Below are positions 15,501 to 21,150 of a DNA stretch of 21,150 nucleotides, piece after piece. How positions within the stretch are numbered: the stretch's first letter is position 1; each line of letters opens with the position of its first letter. Source of the DNA: a virus; IMG/VR virus record IMGVR_UViG_3300032304_001803, positions 1-21,150 of that record; one strand, written 5' to 3'. Position numbers and translations under genes: made by a program. The notes under the pieces were generated by a model. The model made no database searches. It worked only from the letters and a program-made list of their open reading frames with translations, and was not told where the DNA came from.

Positions 15501-18500
15501 TCCAACCAACAGCTGTGTTGCTATTACCTGTTGTATTACACCTTAATGAAGAAAAACCTAAACCTGTATTTCTGTAACCTGTTGTGTTAGCAGATAAAGC
15601 ACTTGCACCTAAAGCTGTATTATAACATCCTGTTGTATTAGATGTTAGAGCACTATTACCTATAGCAGTATTATCTATACCTATAGTGCTTAAATTTAAT
15701 GCTGCAAAACCAACTGCTGTGTTACATCTACCTGATGTATTACATTGTAGTGAATTAACACCTAAAGCAGTATTATTATAACCGACAGTGTTTGTTCTTA
15801 GTGAGTATCTACCAATAGCTGTATTATTAGCGCCTGTAGTATTACTTCTTAATGAACAGAATCCTACAGCGGTGTTATTTGAGGCTGTGTTGCAATACAG
15901 GCTATATGCACCTAAAGCTACGTTACTATTTCCAACTGTGTTTGCAAACATAGCATTAGTACCTATTGCTGTGTTTCTTGTTCCTGTAGTATTAGAGAAT
16001 AAACTATTAGTACCTATTGCTATATTACTACCACCTGCTGTATTATTAAGTAAAGCTTGAGATCCTAAAGCTGTGTTTTGTGTACCGGTTGTATTACCTT
16101 GTAAAGCATAAATACCAACTGCTATATTTCTAATACCTGTTGTATTAGTACATAAAGCATTTCTACCAACAGCTGTGTTACATGTACCTGTTGTATTACA
16201 TCCTAAGGCGCTGAAGCCTATAGCTGTGTTACTTGATACTGTATTTACACGTAAAGCTTGGTCACCTATAGCTGTATTAAAACATCCTGTTGTATTTGAC
16301 TCTAATGCTCTAGAACCTAAAGCTGTATTACAACATCCTGTTGTATTAGCATATAATGTCCTATGACCAACAGATGTATTATTATTTGCTGTACTAAATA
16401 CTTGAGAGTATTGTCCTATAGCAACGTTATTAGTTACTGTTGTTCCATCTCTTAATGTAGCGTGTCCTAAAGCTACGTTTGATAATCCTGTAATATTAGC
16501 TCTTAAAGCACAGAAACCTACTGCTGTATTATTTACACCAGTAGTATTACTCCTTAAAGCATAGAAACCTACTGCTGTGTTGTTTGATGCTGTATTACAT
16601 AGCAATGAAAGATTACCAATAGCTACGTTATTACATCCATTTATATTGTTTTGTAAAGCACTTGAACCTAAAGCAACATTACAGCTTCCTCCGCAGTTAC
16701 TGTATAGTGTATTTCTACCAACTGATGTATTATTACTACCTGTAGTGTTATTCCTTAATGCACAACTACCGACTGCTAAGTTATCTGTACCAGCAGTATT
16801 AGCTCTTAGAGCAGAAAAACCTACAGCCGTGTTGTTTGAGGCTGTATTTGAAAATAAAGCATTATGTCCTACAGCTATGTTACTTGTGCCAACTACATTT
16901 GAATATAAAGTGGCACCGCCTATTGCTACGTTTGTTGTACCTGTTGTATTATTTTCTAACGCACTAGATCCTATAGCTATATTAGAACAAGCAGTAGTGT
17001 TTTTTCTTAATGCGTAAGGGCCTAATGCTACGTTACTGTTTCCAGTAGTATTACTTCTTAACGCACAGAATCCAACTGCTGTGTTATTTGATGCTGTGTT
17101 ACAGAATAGTGACTGATAGCCTATAGCTACGTTACTACATCCTGTAACATTAGCAAATAATGAATACTTACCTAATGCTGCATTGCAATTTCCTGTAGTA
17201 TTACTTTCTAATGATCTACGACCAATAGCTGTATTATCTCCTCCACTAGTATTACTAAATAAAGCATTATGTCCTATCGCGGTATTGTTGTTACCTGTTG
17301 TATTACTTGCTAATGCTTTATACCCTAAAGAAGAGTTATTTGTTCCTACTGTATTACTTCTTAAAGAACAGAAACCAATTGCTGTATTGTTTGATGCTGT
17401 GTTTGTATAGAGTGATTGGAATCCTATAGCGGTATTATTAGCACCTACGGTGTTGCATCTTAAAGCACTACTACCTAGAACAGCATTATACCCTCCTGTT
17501 GTATTCCCAAGTCCAGCAGCCCACCCAATAACGGTGTTTTGATTACCGGTGGTGTTGGCAGTTAGAGCACAGTTACCCATAGCTACATTATATCTACCAG
17601 TAGTATTATTTCTTAATGCGCTAGCACCTACTGCTGTGTTGTATGAGGCTGTGTTTGAAAATAAACTACATAAACCTAAAGCAGTATTATTTACTCCTGT
17701 TAGGTTATTATATAGTGATTGATACCCAACAGCAACATTATTCTGTCCTGTAGTGGTTGAGGCCATGGATTGACGACCTATAGCTGTGTTACGAGAACCT
17801 CCTGTATTAGCCTTTAAAGCTATACCTCCTACGGCAGTATTATTAACTCCTGTTGTATTATTTCTTAATGCACAGAAACCAACTGCGGTATTGTTGGAGG
17901 CTGTGTTACAACGTAAACTTTCATTACCTATTGCTACGTTATAGTTACCTGCAACGTTAGCTCCTAATGCACTATTACCAATAGCTATGTTACATCTTCC
18001 TGTTGTATTACTGGCTAATGCACTTGCTCCAATTGCATTATTATATCCTCCTGTTGTATTGTTGGCTAATGCACTTCTACCGAAAGCTGAGTTATAGTTA
18101 CCGGTTGTGCTACAGCATAAAGCAGCAAGACCTAAAGCTGAATTGCCTGCGCCTGTTGTATTATTTCTTAAAGCATAAAAACCAACACCTGTATTATTTA
18201 CACCAGTTGTATTTGATAGTAATGCTCTGGATCCAATAGCTACATTATAGCTTGCGGTATTTCCTTCAAGAGCCTGCCAACCTATTGCTACGTTATTGTT
18301 ACCAGTAACATTAGTAACTAGAGCTCTTACACCGACAGCTGTATTTTGTGTACCAGTAGTATTATTTGTTAATGCACAGAATCCAACAGCGGTGTTGTTT
18401 GATGCTGTGTTTAGAAATAAAGAACACAAACCAATAGCTACATTGTTAGTACCTACTATATTATATCTTAAGGTATAGTTACCTACTGCTATATTACTTG

Positions 18501-20142
18501 TACCTGTGGTATTAACTCTTAAGGAATAAAATCCAATTGCTGTATTATTTGCACCTGTTGTGTTAGCTGCTAAACTACTTCCTCCAAGGGCTGTATTAAA
18601 TGTACCAATTGTATTTAATCTTAATGCATTAACACCAATTGCTACGTTAACATTACCTGTTGTATTTGAGAATAAGGCACAACGTCCTACAGCTGTGTTG
18701 TAATTACCTATTGTATTACACCTCATTGCTAAATACCCAACAGATGTATTATATCCGCCTGCCGTATTTGCACCAAGTGAATTTACACCTACAGATACGT
18801 TAGATGTACCAGTAGTATTATTTCTTAATGCACAGAAACCTATACCTGTATTATTTGATGCTGTGTTAGAACGTAGGGCAAAAAATCCTATTCCTACGTT
18901 ATTGCAAGCTGATATATTAGAATACAATGAATCTGTACCTATTGCAATATTACAACCTCCGGAAGCATTATAATTTAAGGCGTTTCTACCTATAGCTGTA
19001 TTATTACTACCTACTGTGTTAAATACTAGAGAATTTACACCAACAGCAACGTTATTGTCTGCGGTGGTGTTTCTGTATAAAGAGTTATTACCGACAGCTA
19101 CGTTACCTTGACCTATTGTGTTAAGTCCTAGAGCAATTCTTCCTATCGCGGTATTATTTATACCAGTAGTATTACTTCTTAATGCACAGAAACCTACTGC
19201 TGTGTTGTTTGATGCTGTATTGCAAAATAAAGAACGATAACCAACAGCCACATTATTAGCACCTACTGTGTTATAATTTAGAGACTGAGCACCTACTGCA
19301 GTATTAGCTACTCCTGTTGTATTGCATATTGCAGCATTTCTTCCAAAAGCAGAGTTAGCTCCGCCTGTATTACATAGTAGTGATTGAAAACCAACAGCAG
19401 TGTTGTCACTACCTCCTATATTTGCATATAAACTTCTATTTCCAATTGCTGTATTTTGGGTTCCTGTAGTATTATTAAATAAAGCACTAAGACCAACAGC
19501 AACACCATTACCTGTTGTATTGCAATATAACGCTCTAGTACCTACTGCTACGTTACTGCATGCTACGTTATATCTTAAAGCACCTCTACCCACTGCTATA
19601 TTTCCTGTACCTACTGAATTAATTAATAAAGCATAGTTACCTACAGCTATATTATCATTACCTGTTGTATTAGAGGTTAAAGCACTAGCACCTATAGAAA
19701 CGTTTCTAGTACCTATTGTATTATTCCTTAGTGCACAGAATCCTACTGCTGTATTGTTTGATGCTGTGTTTGAAAGTAAAGCGCCTCTACCAAGTGCTGT
19801 GTTATTACTTCCTACTATATTATTAAATAAAGCATAATATCCAACAGCAGTATTAGCTGTACCGGTTGTATTATAGAAAGATGCATTTCTACCTATTGCT
19901 GTGTTTTGTACACCACTTGTATTAAGTATTAAAGCATTTGTACCAACAGCTACGTTATTAGCACCAGTAGTATTTGATGATAGAGCATTAGCGCCTACTC
20001 TAGTATTAGTGACTACACTACCTCCTCCTTCACCTACACAAACTCCATTAAATATAGAATCACAAGTAGTAGACAATGATCCTGTCACTTGTGAATTCTG
20101 TAGTGCTATTATTCCTAACCGGGCTACGAATTCATTTGGCAT
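12532..20142 (-). CDS. Giant tail-fibre protein 2 (2536 aa): beta-roll repeats, GNVGIGTTSP region and S74 chaperone
   Basis: Residues 1-45 are a short N-terminus unlike that of fibre 1 except for GEGGGSVVTNTRVG at the join. Residues 46-1910 are 111 tandem units of 17 or 16 residues of the same family. Residues 1911-2441 are a different beta-rich shaft with recurring GNVGIGTTSP..KLDV(s)G, RLRITS and AATFSGTV motifs, common in metagenomic phage tail proteins. An S74 chaperone begins at S2442 (STGKLK, dyad S2442-K2447; the usual Asp after Ser is Thr), with FTWK, VGLLAEDV and a C-terminal coiled coil, so cleavage would free 95 residues. The start at 20142 has an A/T-rich leader with a perfect 7-bp hairpin. 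It is one of two tandem paralogues; it may form a distal or alternative fibre. No receptor domain is recognised. Confidence 0.9.
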   Translation of the reverse strand: MPNEFVARLGIIALQNSQVTGSLSTTCDSIFNGVCVGEGGGSVVTNTRVGANALSSNTTGANNVAVGTNALILNTSGVQNTAIGRNASFYNTTGTANTAVGYYALFNNIVGSNNTALGRGALLSNTASNNTAVGFCALRNNTIGTRNVSIGASALTSNTTGNDNIAVGNYALLINSVGTGNIAVGRGALRYNVACSNVAVGTRALYCNTTGNGVAVGLSALFNNTTGTQNTAIGNRSLYANIGGSDNTAVGFQSLLCNTGGANSAFGRNAAICNTTGVANTAVGAQSLNYNTVGANNVAVGYRSLFCNTASNNTAVGFCALRSNTTGINNTAIGRIALGLNTIGQGNVAVGNNSLYRNTTADNNVAVGVNSLVFNTVGSNNTAIGRNALNYNASGGCNIAIGTDSLYSNISACNNVGIGFFALRSNTASNNTGIGFCALRNNTTGTSNVSVGVNSLGANTAGGYNTSVGYLAMRCNTIGNYNTAVGRCALFSNTTGNVNVAIGVNALRLNTIGTFNTALGGSSLAANTTGANNTAIGFYSLRVNTTGTSNIAVGNYTLRYNIVGTNNVAIGLCSLFLNTASNNTAVGFCALTNNTTGTQNTAVGVRALVTNVTGNNNVAIGWQALEGNTASYNVAIGSRALLSNTTGVNNTGVGFYALRNNTTGAGNSALGLAALCCSTTGNYNSAFGRSALANNTTGGYNNAIGASALASNTTGRCNIAIGNSALGANVAGNYNVAIGNESLRCNTASNNTAVGFCALRNNTTGVNNTAVGGIALKANTGGSRNTAIGRQSMASTTTGQNNVAVGYQSLYNNLTGVNNTALGLCSLFSNTASYNTAVGASALRNNTTGRYNVAMGNCALTANTTGNQNTVIGWAAGLGNTTGGYNAVLGSSALRCNTVGANNTAIGFQSLYTNTASNNTAIGFCSLRSNTVGTNNSSLGYKALASNTTGNNNTAIGHNALFSNTSGGDNTAIGRRSLESNTTGNCNAALGKYSLFANVTGCSNVAIGYQSLFCNTASNNTAVGFCALRSNTTGNSNVALGPYALRKNTTACSNIAIGSSALENNTTGTTNVAIGGATLYSNVVGTSNIAVGHNALFSNTASNNTAVGFSALRANTAGTDNLAVGSCALRNNTTGSNNTSVGRNTLYSNCGGSCNVALGSSALQNNINGCNNVAIGNLSLLCNTASNNTAVGFYALRSNTTGVNNTAVGFCALRANITGLSNVALGHATLRDGTTVTNNVAIGQYSQVFSTANNNTSVGHRTLYANTTGCCNTALGSRALESNTTGCFNTAIGDQALRVNTVSSNTAIGFSALGCNTTGTCNTAVGRNALCTNTTGIRNIAVGIYALQGNTTGTQNTALGSQALLNNTAGGSNIAIGTNSLFSNTTGTRNTAIGTNAMFANTVGNSNVALGAYSLYCNTASNNTAVGFCSLRSNTTGANNTAIGRYSLRTNTVGYNNTALGVNSLQCNTSGRCNTAVGFAALNLSTIGIDNTAIGNSALTSNTTGCYNTALGASALSANTTGYRNTGLGFSSLRCNTTGNSNTAVGWSSLNANTVGFKNTSVGYNSLTANIGGSCNAAFGSLALFSNTSGDRNSALGFYALRNNTTGGANVAVGALALQNNTVGNNNVAIGQNALNSNIASNNTAVGYCSLNANTTGAGNTAVGASALSANTTGTANTAVGLSSLRCNTTGDFNAALGRGALQENTTGGSNSALGWYSLFSNITGGSNTAVGTQALRCNTASSNTAVGASALRVNTTGTNNVAVGVSALASNTTGYVNTALGVSALANNTIGTFNTAVGTSALAANVGGTFNVSVGTNSMLGNVNGYQNAALGHGALQCSVGNGNTAVGHSALTCNTASNNTAVGLCSLRANTTGANNIALGTNSGCSITTGACNVILGSNSGTDIATSNCNIILSDGAGNIRMFVTGSTGNVGIGNTSPTDKLDVSGSVRATSFIASNGGDFAWGDGSTYIDGDSSNQLIRAVVNNTERLRITSAGNVGIGTTSPSVKLQVVGDGLFNSNTNTNLTINSNGGVAALTLTNAAGSQLIYGGTGGLNVMDFYTNSTFRVRIDASGNLGLGVTPSAWSSLWSAQQFGQAGSLFAYKSGSNYTVLTNNSYVVGGAYQTGDARYLNNGLSTAYIQNNSGEHLWMSAPSGTAGNAISFTQAMTLGTNSGLSIGTTTAAPANGLLVGGIVSIATTQPFLNLLYAGVTEWRIGMTTLSDSSLLFNANGTTRLTIAESGAATFSSTVTATSFNGTTNNIFSVSGTEGMRLTSTGLGIGTTSPGYKLSIQGNAGIEASEEYFYFHSTYTVGNNARGKIRAVGTGGGSGYGGDLRFSTRASNNVWNEDVLTLSSTGAATFSGTVSNLNNLIYSGGSLFLRNPANTFDWALYQDSGNNLKFDFNGAERLRITSGGNVGINTTTPAYTLDVNGTGRFVSIIETSTGKLKENIKPYTTNIEDFLKLQPISFTWKDTRNKDVGLLAEDVYNIFPEFVSKDSSEEITGINYSKLSTIFINVLKYQQSQIEVLKEEVKKLTQ
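14413..20007 (-). repeat. 111 tandem 51-bp (48-bp) coding repeats, fibre 2
   Basis: Same repeat family as in fibre 1. About 22 units are 16 residues instead of 17, most ending NTASN (units 5, 16, 23, 32, 42, 52, 58, 63, 68, 82, 108, and NIASN at 95). In the middle the spacing is regular at five or six units (47, 52, 58, 63, 68). Cys occurs mainly at unit positions 7, 11 and 16-17. Confidence 0.9.
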
Positions 20143-20151
20143 ATATCTTGT

Positions 20152-20175
20152 GTTCTAGTTCACTTTCCCTAGAAC
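20152..20175 (-). promoter_or_regulatory. Leader hairpin upstream of fibre gene 2
   Basis: Perfect 7-bp inverted repeat GTTCTAG (20152-20158) and CTAGAAC (20169-20175) with a 10-base loop, ten bases upstream of the fibre 2 ATG and flanked on one side by a run of five G (plus strand 20176-20180). No T tract follows on the minus strand, so it is more likely an mRNA leader structure or protein site than a terminator. Confidence 0.4.
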
Positions 20176-20187
20176 GGGGGTTTACGT

Positions 20188-20195
20188 ATAAATAT
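20188..20195 (-). promoter_or_regulatory. Candidate promoter motif ATATTTAT upstream of fibre gene 2
   Basis: Minus-strand ATATTTAT 46 bases before the fibre 2 start and between the endonuclease stop and the leader hairpin. The spacing to the ATG matches the copies before the sheath (45) and before the gene at 6217 (45). Confidence 0.35.
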
Positions 20196-20201
20196 AGCTA
20201 A

Positions 20202-20957
20202 TTATACAAATAACCATTTATATTTACCTGCAGTTTTTCCTTTTCCTTGACAACATCTAGATATGTTTCCATCACATATTCCTGTTGATTCTGATGCTAT
20301 TTTTAAACTAGGATAAGTTGCTATTATACTATTATCTATTGGTGATATTTGATGTACCGCTTTAGGTAAACGTCCTGTTAGATGTGCACCAAATCCTGGT
20401 GGTTTTGGTTTTTTATTTTTTAGGTTAGGTATACCTTTTCGGCATTCGGACATACGTTTTTTTGTGTCTTCTGATCTAGTTTTGCCAGTTAAGGCTTGTT
20501 TTAATTTTTCTTTATATCCTTCTGGTTTAGGTCTGCCTTTTTGGAATTGGCTAATTTTTCTTTTACATTCTATAGAGCGTTTTTTACCTGTATTTCCCTG
20601 TCTTATTTTTTCTATAATATGTTTTGATCTAGGTCCACTACCCCTATCGTGTAGCTCACAAAATAATACTTTACTCCAATCTCCATTGACTTTATTTAAT
20701 TCTATTTGTTTATAATAAGTCTCACGTTCATTAAGTTGTTCAATAGAACAATTTTCAATAATCTCAAATATATGGTTTTCTGGTTTATATTTTTTTAGGG
20801 AACGAAGTAAGTAAGGACCTACTGCACTATTATGTAACCATTTATAATTATTCCAACGTTTTTTTATATTAATAGACTGTCCAATATATACTTTACCCGA
20901 AGGAGAAATAATTTTATAAATTCCTATTATAGGAATAGAAGAAGTAATATTTATCAT
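20202..20957 (-). CDS. GIY-YIG homing endonuclease with NUMOD3 and NUMOD1 motifs
   Basis: A 251-residue free-standing homing endonuclease. The nuclease domain has GIYKI at 12-16, KVYIGQS at 22-28, a basic R34 in KKRW and the likely catalytic Glu E79 in ERETYY. NUMOD3-type DNA-binding motifs follow (about 124-141 and 158-174: GKKRSIECKRKISQFQKG and GKTRSEDTKKRMSECRKG). A C-terminal NUMOD1 helix-turn-helix spans about 203-250 (YPSLKIASESTGICDGNISRCCQG...YKW). It is placed between the right-edge gene and fibre gene 2. It shares the GSGP linker with the endonuclease at 706-1284, so both belong to one lineage of mobile genes in this phage group. It probably cuts fibre-less or endonuclease-less relatives nearby; the exact target is unknown. 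Confidence 0.9.
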   Translation of the reverse strand: MINITSSIPIIGIYKIISPSGKVYIGQSINIKKRWNNYKWLHNSAVGPYLLRSLKKYKPENHIFEIIENCSIEQLNERETYYKQIELNKVNGDWSKVLFCELHDRGSGPRSKHIIEKIRQGNTGKKRSIECKRKISQFQKGRPKPEGYKEKLKQALTGKTRSEDTKKRMSECRKGIPNLKNKKPKPPGFGAHLTGRLPKAVHQISPIDNSIIATYPSLKIASESTGICDGNISRCCQGKGKTAGKYKWLFV

Positions 20958-20980
20958 TGATATTTTTATTTTAGTCGATA

Positions 20981-20988
20981 ATAAATAT
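20981..20988 (-). promoter_or_regulatory. Candidate promoter motif ATATTTAT upstream of homing endonuclease
   Basis: Minus-strand ATATTTAT 24 bases before the endonuclease start at 20957 and just after the hairpin that closes the right-edge gene; one of six intergenic copies. Confidence 0.3.
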
Positions 20989-20996
20989 TAAACTTT

Positions 20997-21024
20997 AAAA
21001 CCTTCTATTAATTTAGGAGGTTTT
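20997..21024 (-). terminator. Hairpin terminator after the right-edge gene
   Basis: Ten-pair stem AAAACCTTCT (20997-21006) and AGGAGGTTTT (21015-21024), with one G-U pair and an 8-base loop. The stop codon of the right-edge gene (21013-21015) lies at the loop edge. A-tract and T-tract flank the stem, so it could work in both directions. The better T run (six) is on the plus strand, where no gene is seen, but the minus-strand gene ends exactly here. Confidence 0.5.
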
Positions 21025-21150
21025 TTGTTGCTCTACACATATTACTCTATAAGCACGATCAGGATCTGCTGCCTGCAACTCATCAGCCTTAGCTTGTGCT
21101 TCAGGCTCATTATCGTATTCATAAATTGGATCTGATGGGGTGAGTTGTAC
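21013..21150 (-). CDS. C-terminal end of an unknown protein (cut by window edge)
   Basis: The minus-strand frame from the right edge to TAA at 21013-21015 gives 45 residues. They include SDPIYEYDNEPEAQAKADEL and then ADPDRAYRVICVEQ before the C-terminus QKTS. The acidic 'YEYDnEpEAqakAdeLqaaDPdRaYRV' pattern looks like a small folded domain seen in short phage proteins, in which a residue-by-residue helix is followed by a closing strand. The N-terminus is outside the window, so neither length nor function can be given. The frame is credible because it has a codon pattern like its neighbours and ends at a hairpin. Confidence 0.6.
   Translation of the reverse strand, partial: VQLTPSDPIYEYDNEPEAQAKADELQAADPDRAYRVICVEQQKTS

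Noticed and set aside
8961-20007. The tandem repeats as a CRISPR array or non-coding satellite
   Set aside because: Units are continuous in one reading frame, encode a known type of beta-roll repeat, and have no spacer/repeat alternation.
12737-20158. Similar plus-strand open frames across fibre 2
   Set aside because: Same explanation; their composition follows the repeat on the other strand.
20187-20194. Plus-strand TATAAATA before fibre 2 as a rightward late promoter
   Set aside because: It points at the homing endonuclease on the wrong strand and no plus-strand gene follows; it overlaps the minus-strand ATATTTAT motif.
20464-20715. Plus-strand 83-residue frame in the second endonuclease
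   Set aside because: Antisense shadow of a gene with clear GIY-YIG and NUMOD motifs.

Overview
The window looks like part of the genome of a contractile-tailed, T4-like bacteriophage, AT-rich (about one third G+C by eye). Every gene I accept is on the minus strand, so the genetic order runs from the right edge to the left. The phage call rests on a tail-sheath N-terminus at the left edge, two giant tail-fibre genes with C-terminal S74 (endosialidase-type) chaperone domains, two free-standing GIY-YIG homing endonucleases and several small virion-type proteins. Most starts lack a GGAGG-like Shine-Dalgarno and instead have A/T-rich leaders. That would fit a Bacteroidota host, but the host is inferred, not shown.

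Layout, right to left. (1) 21150-21013: C-terminal end of an unknown gene with a hairpin at its stop. (2) 20957-20202: GIY-YIG/NUMOD homing endonuclease. (3) 20142-8436: two tandem fibre genes one base apart, encoding 2536 and 1364 residues. They are built from about 111 and 63 copies of a 16/17-residue Asn/Thr/Gly repeat and each ends in its own S74 chaperone. (4) 8408-2891: a compact, often overlapping cassette of sugar and sulfate chemistry. It holds a GT-A glycosyltransferase, a GT4 glycosyltransferase, an FkbM methyltransferase, a small virion-like protein, a sulfotransferase, a GT9-like glycosyltransferase, an APS-kinase-like protein, an HxGH nucleotidyltransferase and a HAD phosphatase. 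(5) 2900-425: small proteins (DUF2061 membrane protein, virion-type protein, single-pass membrane protein, coiled-coil proteins, Cys-rich zinc-ribbon protein) and a second GIY-YIG endonuclease. (6) 345-1: tail-sheath N-terminus, cut by the window.

Working model: the fibre genes make very long trimeric beta-roll fibres that are folded and then released from their chaperones. The cassette downstream could build or alter a surface glycan of the virion or of the infected cell. The APS-kinase-like protein next to a sulfotransferase suggests sulfation is one of the modifications. A short motif, ATATTTAT on the minus strand, recurs in six of the intergenic leaders and may be a phage promoter element. 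No tRNA, CRISPR array, insertion sequence or replication origin was seen, and no stretch above 300 bases lacks a gene.
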